9,658 nucleotides of DNA from Oscillospiraceae bacterium (GTDB taxonomy: Bacteria > Bacillota > Clostridia > Saccharofermentanales > Saccharofermentanaceae): assembly GCA_902767145.1 (NCBI GenBank), contig CACXGG010000125.1, forward strand, positions 1-9,658. Direction: 5' to 3'. This document shows positions 1 through 7,858 of the stretch, piece after piece. Position numbers and translations under genes: made by a program. The stretch's first letter is position 1. Every line of letters begins with the position of its first letter. Below the pieces are notes generated by a model. It saw only the letters and a list, made by a program, of their open reading frames with translations, did no database searches and was not told where the DNA came from.

Positions 1-702
1 ATCTGCCAACACGGGCATAAACACCCTCTCGGTCTCCCTGTGGCCTGCGATGATGCTCCTTATCCCGTACTCGGAAAGAAGGACTGCGATATGGTGCTTG
101 ATCTCACCTGAGACCACCACATCAACACCTGAAGAAACAAGGGCAGGAATAGACTCCTCGTCAAAGGCTCCTCCCTGGGCAAATACCCTCTTCACCCTGC
201 TGTTCAGGTCATTTATGGTAATGACGCCCGTAACGTCCAGGCCTTCCTTCACCTGGTCTATATAATCCCCCAGATATATCTTCTCGGGCAGATCGAACAT
301 AACGCCGCAGGAGGTGCCCTCCAGAGGCTGTGCCGTCATAAGGTCATCACCTATCTTCTTTGCAAGATACCTGTTGGAGAACCTGAAGTTCTTATCGAGG
401 TTGGTATGTACCGCAAAGCAGGAGATATCGTTGGCGATGAGCCTTGAGATAAGCCTTCCCTGGGGATCGTCGAAGGTAACGCTGTCCACTCCCCCGAAGA
501 TAAGGGGATGATGAACTATCAGGAGCTCCGCCTCATGTTCACAGTCGTCGATGACATCACTTGTCACATCAAGAGCCAGTCGGCAGGTGCGGACATTCTT
601 CTTCAAAGACCCCGTCATAAGTCCCGGGTTATCATAATCCTCAGCCGTCTCAGGGGGGAACAGATTATTCAGATGATCTGCGATATCCTTAACCTTGGTC
701 AT
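1..702 (-). CDS. NIF3-family (DUF34/YqfO) dinuclear metal-binding protein, partial at its C-terminus
   Basis: This leftward frame stays open for 234 codons from an ATG at 702 to the left edge, so only the last part is missing. NIF3-family signatures are seen in order: a metal-ligand pair in VHHPLIF (His64, His65), HTNLD (99-103), SGEIKHH (198-204) and GHRETE (220-225, a His and a Glu that complete the dinuclear site). The distance between the N- and C-terminal motifs shows the short form, without the inserted PII-like domain of Bacillus YqfO. Family members form hexameric rings that bind two metals. They are often labelled GTP cyclohydrolase 1 type 2, but the cellular role is not settled. The start overlaps the trmK stop by 4 nt (ATGA), and an AAAGGAG at 712-718 lies 9 nt upstream. 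The trmK-NIF3 pairing is common in Firmicutes and suggests a linked role, which is inference. Confidence 0.93.
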   Translation of the reverse strand, partial: MTKVKDIADHLNNLFPPETAEDYDNPGLMTGSLKKNVRTCRLALDVTSDVIDDCEHEAELLIVHHPLIFGGVDSVTFDDPQGRLISRLIANDISCFAVHTNLDKNFRFSNRYLAKKIGDDLMTAQPLEGTSCGVMFDLPEKIYLGDYIDQVKEGLDVTGVITINDLNSRVKRVFAQGGAFDEESIPALVSSGVDVVVSGEIKHHIAVLLSEYGIRSIIAGHRETERVFMPVLAD

Positions 703-1382
703 GTTGATGCGCTCCTTTCCGACATGAGCTTAGAAACCTCTTCGTCTCCTCTGGCCCGAAGCTTATACCTGTTGTCGAGCCTTGCAAAATACTCGATGAT
801 CAACGGATCCCTGTCCTCGAACTTTCTGATGAGCACAGGTCCGTAATACTTTCCGTAGAGGCTGAGATCATAAGGCACACCCGTATAGACGGCCCTTAAG
901 ATGGGATACCATATCCCCTTCTCCACGGATACCTTCTCTTCAAGTATATCAAAACCTTCCTTTGCGAAAAACTCCCGCAGCCTCTCTATGGACTTCTGGG
1001 GCTGAAGGCACCAGGTGACTGTCTTCAGGACGGAGGCAGGAGTAGAAGAAAGCGCCCTCTCCATTATGTCCGCCATATTGTTTCCACCAAGGCCTGCCAT
1101 TACTACCACATCGCCTTCACATAGTGGCACTCCGTCAAGGCCGTCGGTACAGTATGTAGAAGACCTGTCCGAAAAGCCATTCTGCCGAAGGCATGTATCG
1201 GTCCTCTTTGCAGGGGCTTCATGTATATCAGTACATACAGCAGTCTCAACAAGGCCGGAGCTCAGAGCGTAACACGCCAGGTGACCATGATCCGATCCCA
1301 CATCGATGAGCCTCGGGGCCTTTCCGCCGGAAAAAGCCTCACTGCACACATCACTGAGCCTTACTGACAGCGCGGGTATCAA
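699..1382 (-). CDS. trmK: tRNA (adenine(22)-N(1))-methyltransferase TrmK
   Basis: This cytoplasmic SAM-dependent enzyme methylates N1 of A22 in the D-loop region of certain tRNAs. The 227-residue length is typical. Visible family motifs are the SAM-binding motif I, IDVGSDHGHLA (26-36), an acidic TD at 51-52 after strand 2, the VVMAGLGG loop (93-100), WCLQPQ (124-129), which corresponds to the LQPN-type motif of the family, and a C-terminal EKGIWYPIL segment (154-162). The C-terminal 60 residues look like the helical, coiled-coil-like tail of TrmK. The start is a TTG at 1382. It is chosen because AAAAGGAG lies only 6 nt upstream (1389-1396) and the TTG overlaps the dnaG stop as TTGA, so the gene is probably translationally coupled to dnaG. 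The next gene, of the NIF3 family, overlaps its stop by 4 nt. Confidence 0.93.
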   Translation of the reverse strand: MIPALSVRLSDVCSEAFSGGKAPRLIDVGSDHGHLACYALSSGLVETAVCTDIHEAPAKRTDTCLRQNGFSDRSSTYCTDGLDGVPLCEGDVVVMAGLGGNNMADIMERALSSTPASVLKTVTWCLQPQKSIERLREFFAKEGFDILEEKVSVEKGIWYPILRAVYTGVPYDLSLYGKYYGPVLIRKFEDRDPLIIEYFARLDNRYKLRARGDEEVSKLMSERSAST

Positions 1383-3301
1383 AGCCTGCTCCTTTTGTCA
1401 TTTAAGACATCCCTGTACTTTTCGATCTTATTCATCTTCTCACGAAGCTTAGTCTTCTCCTCAGGATCAGCATCCATATACTTCTTCATGAGAGCCTTCT
1501 CTGTTATCTCCAGCTTCTTGAGCCTAATGTCATAAAGTGTAATTAGATAGTTGTCACGTAAGACCTGATCATCCCTGTCCTCACGGATCTCGGAACATGC
1601 CTTCAGGTAGAGCTCCTCCGCCTTTGTACCGTTAAGCAGGAGCTGAGACATATCGCTTATGAGAAGAGCCTCATTTATACCGCTCTCCCCGTCGAAGTTC
1701 TTCAGCATGGAATCCACGATCTTCTTCATATTCTCTCCCGTAAAGTCACCGGGGCGGAGAACGTCATGTATATCTATTACTTCCTTATCCGCCAGGGACT
1801 TATTCAGCCTTACGGCATATACAAGGAGCTTCAGTTCCTGCATAAACACGATATCGGGACCGTACTTACTTTTCTTCTCTGGCTCTTCCTTCTTCTCAGA
1901 TTCTGCTCTCTGGGAGATCTCTTTGCGGTTCTCCCTTTCGATCTCACGAAGGCTCATGTCCTCCTGTTCCTTATCGGCAGAAGCCATCATATCGTTCATG
2001 CGGTTAAGTACCGTCAGATAGTTAGCACCGAGATAGGAAGCGGCATTTGATGCCATCTTCTCACGCTTAAGATCGTCCCTGACCCAGGAACCGTACCTGA
2101 TGATGTCCTCCTGATATCTGTAAAGATCCAGTTTACCTGAGGCATCACAGTTGTCGTCATAGGCACGGGCCATGAGATAGTCGTCCAGGTCCTTAGCAGC
2201 AGATACGACTGCCCTGAAGCTCTCTGCTCCGTTATTCTTTATATACTCATCAGGATCCTTGCCGTCGGGAACACAGGCGATCTTGATCCTTATACGCTCC
2301 TTCATGCCTGACATCTTCTTAAGATAATCCAGCATCATCCTGATTGCGCGGAGAGCCGCATTCTTTCCTGCATTATCGCTGTCGAAGAAGAATACGATCT
2401 CATCTGCATATTTGGAAGCAAGACGGAGCTGCTTGTCAGTAAAGGCAGTTCCCAGGGCAGCCACGGCATTATCTATCCCTGCCTGATGCATGGATATGAC
2501 ATCCATATATCCTTCAGCTATTATCAGCTGGTCTGTCCTGGAGGACTTTGCGATATTCAGGGCATAGAGATGTTCCTGCTTCTTATATACCAGGGAATCC
2601 GGTGAGTTTATATACTTGGCCTTGTCATCACCTAAAGTCCTTCCGCCGAAGGCTACTATCTTTCCAAAGACATCATAGATGGGAAAGACGAGACGGCCCC
2701 TGAAAAGATCTATGAGATTGCCGTTCTTGGAAACGGAGAAAAGGCCTGAGCCTCTCATCTCCTCCTGGGTATATCCCTTGGACGTAAGGAAGTTTACAAG
2801 GCTGTCCCAGCTGTTGGGAGCATATCCCAGTCCGAACTTCTTTACCGTCTCGGCAGTAAGCTCTCTCTTTCTGGCATATATCCTTGCCACCTTTCCCTCT
2901 TCACTGTTGAGGCAGGAGAAATAGAAATCCCCTGCATCCTTCAGAAGGGATCTGACACGTTCCTTTGTCTTTTTGAGGGAATCGTCCTCACGGGACTTAT
3001 GATCATTATCATCGATAACGGTAACGCCGTACTGCTCGCCCAGGAACTTGATGGCCTCGGGATAGGACAGCCTCTCCACATCCTTGATGAAGTTTATAAC
3101 GTTGCCACCCTTGCCGCAGCCGAAGCATCTGTAAATGCCTTTTGAGGGAGATACGGAGAAAGAAGGTGTCTTTTCAGAATGGAAAGGACAGAGCCCAAAT
3201 AGGTTCTGCCCTGATCTTTTTGTAAATGTTACGTACTTTCCGACTACCGTTTCGATATCTGCCTTGGAAAGTACTTCTTCTATTACTTTCTCCGGTATCA
3301 T
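1379..3301 (-). CDS. dnaG: DNA primase DnaG
   Basis: DnaG synthesises the RNA primers for chromosomal replication and works with the DnaB-type helicase at the fork. The 640-residue length is normal. The N-terminal zinc-binding domain has a CHC2 site (Cys38, His41, Cys59, Cys62) inside LCPFH and YRCFGCGKGGN. The catalytic core follows: FGKIVAFGGRTL (212-223), then the TOPRIM domain with AEGYMDV (262-268), FFFDSDNAGK (304-313) and the acidic KDPDEY (348-353). A charged linker rich in Glu and Lys (about 446-478) leads to a helical C-terminal domain (about 480-640), which in this family binds the helicase. The ATG start fits the family N-terminus. It lies 9 bp after the yajC stop and lacks a well-placed Shine-Dalgarno sequence (only AGAG directly against the ATG), so low or coupled translation is likely. 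No rpoD follows. Confidence 0.97.
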   Translation of the reverse strand: MIPEKVIEEVLSKADIETVVGKYVTFTKRSGQNLFGLCPFHSEKTPSFSVSPSKGIYRCFGCGKGGNVINFIKDVERLSYPEAIKFLGEQYGVTVIDDNDHKSREDDSLKKTKERVRSLLKDAGDFYFSCLNSEEGKVARIYARKRELTAETVKKFGLGYAPNSWDSLVNFLTSKGYTQEEMRGSGLFSVSKNGNLIDLFRGRLVFPIYDVFGKIVAFGGRTLGDDKAKYINSPDSLVYKKQEHLYALNIAKSSRTDQLIIAEGYMDVISMHQAGIDNAVAALGTAFTDKQLRLASKYADEIVFFFDSDNAGKNAALRAIRMMLDYLKKMSGMKERIRIKIACVPDGKDPDEYIKNNGAESFRAVVSAAKDLDDYLMARAYDDNCDASGKLDLYRYQEDIIRYGSWVRDDLKREKMASNAASYLGANYLTVLNRMNDMMASADKEQEDMSLREIERENRKEISQRAESEKKEEPEKKSKYGPDIVFMQELKLLVYAVRLNKSLADKEVIDIHDVLRPGDFTGENMKKIVDSMLKNFDGESGINEALLISDMSQLLLNGTKAEELYLKACSEIREDRDDQVLRDNYLITLYDIRLKKLEITEKALMKKYMDADPEEKTKLREKMNKIEKYRDVLNDKRSRL

Positions 3302-3310
3302 CTCTTAAGA

Positions 3311-3670
3311 TTACTTCTTAGACTTTCCGTCCTTGTCAGAATTCTTATCGCTGTTCCTGGGAATGATCTTCTCGATGGAAGCCTTCTTAAAACAAACGGG
3401 AGTATTAGCTGCTGATGTGTAGATAGTTACATCATCCTCACCTATATGAGCCAGGACTCCTACAAGTCCGCCGATGGTGATGATCTGGTCACCGATGGAC
3501 ATCTTGGAAAGCTGCTCCTTCATCTCCTTCTCCCTCTTCTTCTGAGGCCTTACGATGAAGAGCCAGAAGAAAACACCAAAGAGAACGAGCATGGCGATCA
3601 TTCCAACCATGGAACCCATATCTGCACCCTGCTGAGCTGCTGTTGTCTCCAGAAATACAAGATCGATCAT
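3311..3670 (-). CDS. yajC: Sec translocon accessory subunit YajC
   Basis: YajC is a small single-span membrane protein that associates with SecDF-SecYEG in protein export. The 119 residues show the family layout: a short N-terminus, one hydrophobic segment (about 20-40, ending FFWLFIV), the hallmark basic RPQKKREKE (41-49) at the cytoplasmic face, then a small soluble domain with GDQIITIGGLVG (60-71). The tail (105-119) is very rich in Lys, Ser and Asp. The start ATG has GGAGG 10 nt upstream (3681-3685), in the 18-bp gap after dapB. yajC usually sits beside queA-tgt and secDF. Here it is in the dapAB-dnaG operon, while queA-tgt lies across the divergent promoter region. Confidence 0.94.
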   Translation of the reverse strand: MIDLVFLETTAAQQGADMGSMVGMIAMLVLFGVFFWLFIVRPQKKREKEMKEQLSKMSIGDQIITIGGLVGVLAHIGEDDVTIYTSAANTPVCFKKASIEKIIPRNSDKNSDKDGKSKK

Positions 3671-3688
3671 TAATATAAATCCTCCGAA

Positions 3689-4459
3689 TTATTTATTGAG
3701 TACGCCCGCAACGACTTCCTTCATGGAATAGTAACCGGGGGCCTTATCTTTAAGGAAAGCGGCAGCTGTAAGTGCGCCCTTTCCGAAGACGTCTCTTGTT
3801 GCAGCGCTGTGGGAGATCTTGATGGTCTCCTCATCGCTTATGAAATATACATCATGCTCACCTACGATATTACCGCCCCTGATGGCGCTCATACCGATCT
3901 GGTTTGTCTGACGCTTCTCATTTACTGCGTGACGGTCAAAGACATATTCCATCTCACCGTCGATATTTGACTTGATGATCTCACCGAGGGTCATAGCCGT
4001 ACCGGAGGGAGCATCCAGCTTCCTGTTATGGTGTGCCTCAACGATCTCGATATCAAAGCCGGGATAAAGAGCCTTTGTTGCCTGGGCTACAAGCTCAAAG
4101 ACAACGTTCATTCCAAAGCTCATGTTGGCAGACTTGAACACGGGGACTACAGTTGCTGCAGAATCGATGAGCGCAAGTGTCTCAGCATCAAGAGCCGTAG
4201 TACATACAACGATGGGCTTCTTTCTGGCAACAGCAGCATTTACAATGGCAGGCACCGCCTTGTTATTGGAAAAGTCGATGATGACATCGTAATCCACATC
4301 GCACTGGGAAGGATCCGAAAAGACAGGAAAAGGAAGTCCCTCAGTATCTGTGGAGATATCCCCTCCTGCAACTATCTCATAATCGGAAGAGGCCTTTGTC
4401 AGGGCATAGATGGCTCTTCCCATCCTGCCGCAGCAGCCGTTCATAAATATCCTGGTCAT
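3689..4459 (-). CDS. dapB: 4-hydroxy-tetrahydrodipicolinate reductase DapB
   Basis: DapB catalyses the NAD(P)H-dependent reduction of 4-hydroxy-tetrahydrodipicolinate to tetrahydrodipicolinate, the second step of the diaminopimelate/lysine branch, which feeds peptidoglycan and protein synthesis. The 256-residue length is typical. The N-terminal dinucleotide-binding loop is NGCCGRMGRA (7-16). The substrate site is EAHHNRKLDAPSGTA (141-155). By alignment to E. coli DapB its catalytic pair is His143 and Lys147, with His144 beside it. IDFSNN (61-66) and VVCTTAL (84-90) are further family motifs, the second slightly diverged from the usual GTTG. The ATG overlaps the last base of the dapA stop (TAATG), and a GGAGAG within the dapA end lies 9 nt upstream, so the two genes should be translationally coupled. 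Confidence 0.96.
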   Translation of the reverse strand: MTRIFMNGCCGRMGRAIYALTKASSDYEIVAGGDISTDTEGLPFPVFSDPSQCDVDYDVIIDFSNNKAVPAIVNAAVARKKPIVVCTTALDAETLALIDSAATVVPVFKSANMSFGMNVVFELVAQATKALYPGFDIEIVEAHHNRKLDAPSGTAMTLGEIIKSNIDGEMEYVFDRHAVNEKRQTNQIGMSAIRGGNIVGEHDVYFISDEETIKISHSAATRDVFGKGALTAAAFLKDKAPGYYSMKEVVAGVLNK

Positions 4460-5355
4460 TATTTATAGCTCTCCATAAAAGAAAAATCATAAGAAGCAAG
4501 GACAGATGCAAGATTCTCATGTCCCTTAGCGCTCATGTCGCAGAGAGGAAGCCTGCAGTGTCCGACATCCCATCCGAGGATGTTCATTGCTTCCTTAACG
4601 GGGATAGGATTGACTTCTGAGAACAGAGCCTTAACAAGAGGGATGATCTCTATCTGCATATCGCGTGCCTTAGCAGTATCTCCGGAAAGATAAGCGTGAA
4701 TCATGTTGCTCATGTGGGCAGGCAGTATATTAGCCACAACGGAGATAACACCCTTAGCTCCAAGGGATACCATGGGTACTGCAAGTCCGTCCTCACCTGA
4801 ATAGAGGGTATACCTGTCACCGCACTTGCTGTAGATCTCGGGCACCTGACCAAAGTTGCACTCCTTGACCGCTACGATATTCTCGTGGGACGCAAGAGAA
4901 TAGAGCACATCGGGAGAGATGTTAACATTCGTCCTGGAAGGTACATTGTACAGGATGATGGGAGCATCAGTATTCTCAGCGATCTTGCTGTAGTGCTTGA
5001 TGAGTCCTTCAGGTGTGCACTTGTTGTAATAAGGTGTAACAACGAGGACAGCATCTACGCCGAGAGCAACTGCTTCCTTTGTAAGGTTGATGCCGTGAGC
5101 TGTGTCATTGGAACCTGTACCTGCGATAACGGGAACTCTTCCTGCTGTAGCCTTTACTGCACACTCGATGGCAGAAAGGTGTTCCTTGTCGGGCATTGTT
5201 GCAGCCTCTCCTGTGGAACCGCAGATAACGATGGCATCTGTTCCGCAACCGATCTGGAAATCGACGAGCTTCTCAAGCTTCTTATAGTCGACTCCTGTTT
5301 CTGTAAATGGTGTGATAACGGCAACGCCAGAGCCTTCAAAAATAGCCTGAGACAT
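4459..5355 (-). CDS. dapA: 4-hydroxy-tetrahydrodipicolinate synthase DapA
   Basis: DapA condenses pyruvate with L-aspartate 4-semialdehyde, the committed step towards diaminopimelate and lysine. The 298-residue TIM-barrel length is typical. Catalytic residues are all visible and line up with E. coli DapA shifted by +3: Schiff-base Lys164 in VAVKECN, Tyr136 and Arg141 in LYNVPSRT, Tyr110 in TPYYN, and Thr48 in CGSTGEA. E. coli Thr44 is Ser47 here, a conservative change. The ATG has a full AAGGAGG 8 nt upstream (5364-5370). It is the first gene of the leftward operon and the only one with a clear promoter before it. No lysine riboswitch (L box) or T box is evident upstream, so feedback control may be at the enzyme level, which is inference. 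Confidence 0.97.
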   Translation of the reverse strand: MSQAIFEGSGVAVITPFTETGVDYKKLEKLVDFQIGCGTDAIVICGSTGEAATMPDKEHLSAIECAVKATAGRVPVIAGTGSNDTAHGINLTKEAVALGVDAVLVVTPYYNKCTPEGLIKHYSKIAENTDAPIILYNVPSRTNVNISPDVLYSLASHENIVAVKECNFGQVPEIYSKCGDRYTLYSGEDGLAVPMVSLGAKGVISVVANILPAHMSNMIHAYLSGDTAKARDMQIEIIPLVKALFSEVNPIPVKEAMNILGWDVGHCRLPLCDMSAKGHENLASVLASYDFSFMESYK

Positions 5356-5363
5356 ATCAATTT

Positions 5364-5421
5364 CCTCCTTAGAAATAATTATACAGTGAAGATTTTAGCA
5401 CTCCCCATTACAATGCGTCAA
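5364..5421 (-). promoter_or_regulatory. dapA operon promoter and ribosome binding site
   Basis: On the minus strand a -35-like TTGACG (5416-5421) is followed after 18 nt by a -10-like TAAAAT (5392-5397). This is a good vegetative sigma-70-type promoter. A perfect TATAAT (5378-5383) lies closer to the gene but has no matching -35 at 16-18 nt. It may be an alternative -10 or simply AT-rich leader. AAGGAGG (5364-5370) then sits 8 nt before the dapA ATG. The leader from the first promoter would be only about 30 nt, too short for a riboswitch. Confidence 0.6.
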
Positions 5422-5493
5422 TTTATCTTTTCTGGGCGGACACATGTACTTTCAGCGGTGGAAAATCGCAGGATTTCAGCCAAAAAAACCATT

Positions 5494-5561
5494 TCTCCAA
5501 CAGAATCCCAATATCCATCCCATTTCGACCTTCAAGTGGGATGGTTTTGGGGATTTGGGGA
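5494..5561. repeat. Long imperfect hairpin (inverted repeat)
   Basis: The arms pair in three blocks on the plus strand. The inner stem is CCATCCCATTT (5515-5525) with AAGTGGGATGG (5534-5544), 11 pairs including one G-T, around an 8-nt loop. The middle block is ATCCCAA (5505-5511) with TTGGGGAT (5547-5554), with one bulged base. The outer block is TCTCCAA (5494-5500) with TTGGGGA (5555-5561), including one G-T pair. The left arm is almost free of G and the right arm almost free of C. TTTTGGGG follows the inner stem, but those bases belong to the middle block, so this is not a plain terminator. It may be a structured RNA, a dispersed palindromic repeat or a protein-binding site. Confidence 0.65.
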
Positions 5562-5578
5562 TGATATACCCATTTTCA

Positions 5579-5604
5579 GTCTCAATACAGGTACTGATTG
5601 AGAC
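5579..5604. repeat. Perfect 8-bp hairpin with nested stem
   Basis: GTCTCAAT (5579-5586) is a perfect inverted match to ATTGAGAC (5597-5604). Inside the 10-nt loop, CAG (5588-5590) can pair with CTG (5594-5596), which extends the stem past one bulged A. It is followed on the plus strand by ACTTTTGGGG, a weak T-run. A terminator makes little sense here because no rightward gene ends nearby. It lies 17 nt right of the longer hairpin, and the two may form one element. Confidence 0.55.
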
Positions 5605-5652
5605 ACTTTTGGGGCATTGCTTCACTGTCTTCAATTAAATCTGGTTATGGTG

Positions 5653-5658
5653 TATTAT
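5653..5658 (+). promoter_or_regulatory. Candidate queA -10 box directly upstream of the start codon
   Basis: TATTAT matches five of the six bases of the -10 consensus. A start site about 7 nt downstream would fall at 5665-5666, on the A of the queA ATG. The best -35 at 17 nt (TTCAAT, 5630-5635) is weak. No Shine-Dalgarno sequence lies between this box and the ATG. Confidence 0.35.
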
Positions 5659-5665
5659 ATCCCTC

Positions 5666-6715
5666 ATGAGCATTAAGACTTCTGATTTCTATTATGATCT
5701 TCCCGAAGAACTGATCGCCCAGCATCCCCTGGATGACAGATCATCTTCGCGACTTATGGTGCTGGACAAGAAGACCGGCGCCATTGTCCATAAACATTTT
5801 TCCGATATAACGGAATATCTCGTTTCCGGGGATGTCCTGGTAATCAACAACACCCGTGTTATCCCCGCAAGGCTTCTCGGTGTACGTTCCGAGACTGGAT
5901 CCCCTGTCGAGGTTCTCCTTCTGAAGCGTCTGGACGAAAGGCGCTGGGAGACGATAGTACGCCCCGGTAAGAAGTTCAAGCCCGGACACAGGTTCACATT
6001 TATACCGGGGGAACTGGAAGCGGAATGCGAGGAAGTCCTGGAGACCGGCAACCGCATCATGAGGTTTGATTTCGAAGGCATCTGGGAAGAGGTCCTGGAC
6101 CGTGCGGGAACCATGCCTCTCCCTCCCTATATCCACGAGAAGCTTCAGGATAAGGAGAGATATCAGACTGTCTATTCCAAGATAGAAGGTTCCGCAGCGG
6201 CGCCCACCGCAGGTCTTCACTTCACAAAGGAGCTTCTTGAGAAGATCCGTAATATGGGAGTTGAAATAGCAGAGGTAACGCTCCATGTCGGTCTCGGCAC
6301 CTTCCGTCCCGTTAAGGTCGAAGATGCCACAAAGCATGAGATGCATTCCGAGTGGTACTGCTTTGACAAGACTGCCTCCGACATTATCAGGAGGGCAAGA
6401 AAAGAAGGACGCCGCATCATCTCTGTCGGCACCACTTCCACCCGTGTCCTTGAGACCGTGGCACATAACGATCCCGAGATGATGCCTGTGTCAGGTGATA
6501 CTCAGATATTCATTTACCCGGGATTTGATTTTAAGTGCGTTGATTCGCTGATCACAAACTTCCACCTTCCCGAGTCTACACTTATAATGCTGGTATCGGC
6601 ACTTGCCGGTAAGGAGAATGTCCTTCACGCTTATTCTGAAGCCGTAAATGAAAGATACAGGTTCTTCAGTTTTGGAGATGCCATGTTTATAACAGATCTG
6701 GAATACAGGAAATAA
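5666..6715 (+). CDS. queA: S-adenosylmethionine:tRNA ribosyltransferase-isomerase QueA
   Basis: QueA transfers and isomerises the ribosyl group of SAM onto preQ1 already placed in tRNA position 34, giving epoxyqueuosine. The 349-residue length is normal. Family motifs run through the whole protein: [14 protein letters not shown] (8-21), [12 protein letters not shown] (59-70), MPLPPYI (150-156), [20 protein letters not shown] (166-185), [10 protein letters not shown] (207-216), [10 protein letters not shown] (254-263), [13 protein letters not shown] (297-309) and [10 protein letters not shown] (331-340). The N-terminus aligns with the family when the ATG at 5666 is used, and the next in-frame ATG would cut into the conserved start. 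There is no ribosome binding site before this ATG. tgt follows after an 18-bp gap, so the two queuosine enzymes form an operon. Confidence 0.97.
   Translation: MSIKTSDFYYDLPEELIAQHPLDDRSSSRLMVLDKKTGAIVHKHFSDITEYLVSGDVLVINNTRVIPARLLGVRSETGSPVEVLLLKRLDERRWETIVRPGKKFKPGHRFTFIPGELEAECEEVLETGNRIMRFDFEGIWEEVLDRAGTMPLPPYIHEKLQDKERYQTVYSKIEGSAAAPTAGLHFTKELLEKIRNMGVEIAEVTLHVGLGTFRPVKVEDATKHEMHSEWYCFDKTASDIIRRARKEGRRIISVGTTSTRVLETVAHNDPEMMPVSGDTQIFIYPGFDFKCVDSLITNFHLPESTLIMLVSALAGKENVLHAYSEAVNERYRFFSFGDAMFITDLEYRK

Positions 6716-7858
<1,143 letters not shown>

Larger units (their letters stand above)
5356..5665. other. Divergent dapA-queA intergenic region
   Basis: This is the only gene-free stretch longer than 300 bases. 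From left to right it holds the dapA Shine-Dalgarno and promoter elements (to about 5421), a stretch with three TTTCAG words (near 5450, 5475 and 5575), a long imperfect hairpin (5494-5561), a second perfect hairpin (5579-5604), and a candidate queA -10 box directly before the queA ATG. No credible small ORF with a ribosome binding site is seen. The frames that cross it are continuations of antisense shadows of dapA. Confidence 0.85.

Noticed and set aside
5515..5548. Intrinsic terminator made of the inner hairpin plus TTTT
   Set aside because: The T-run is only four bases and is followed by GGGG, no rightward gene ends before it, and the same bases pair in the extended stem.
4885..5601. A 238-residue rightward open frame opposite dapA that continues into the intergenic region
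   Set aside because: It is antisense to a dapA with all catalytic residues intact, has no ribosome binding site, is oddly rich in Cys, and shows no recognisable family motif. It is a shadow frame.
5579..5604. CRISPR-like or tRNA-like repeat
   Set aside because: It is a single palindrome with no repeated units or spacers and no tRNA fold. No CRISPR array, tRNA or rRNA was found anywhere in the window.
5356..5640. Lysine riboswitch or T box before dapA
   Set aside because: The best promoter leaves a leader of about 30 nt. The upstream hairpins do not show the L-box core or the T-box AGGGTGG-type motif.
5741..6466. A 241-residue leftward open frame opposite queA
   Set aside because: It is fully antisense to conserved queA motifs, with no start signals of its own and no family resemblance.
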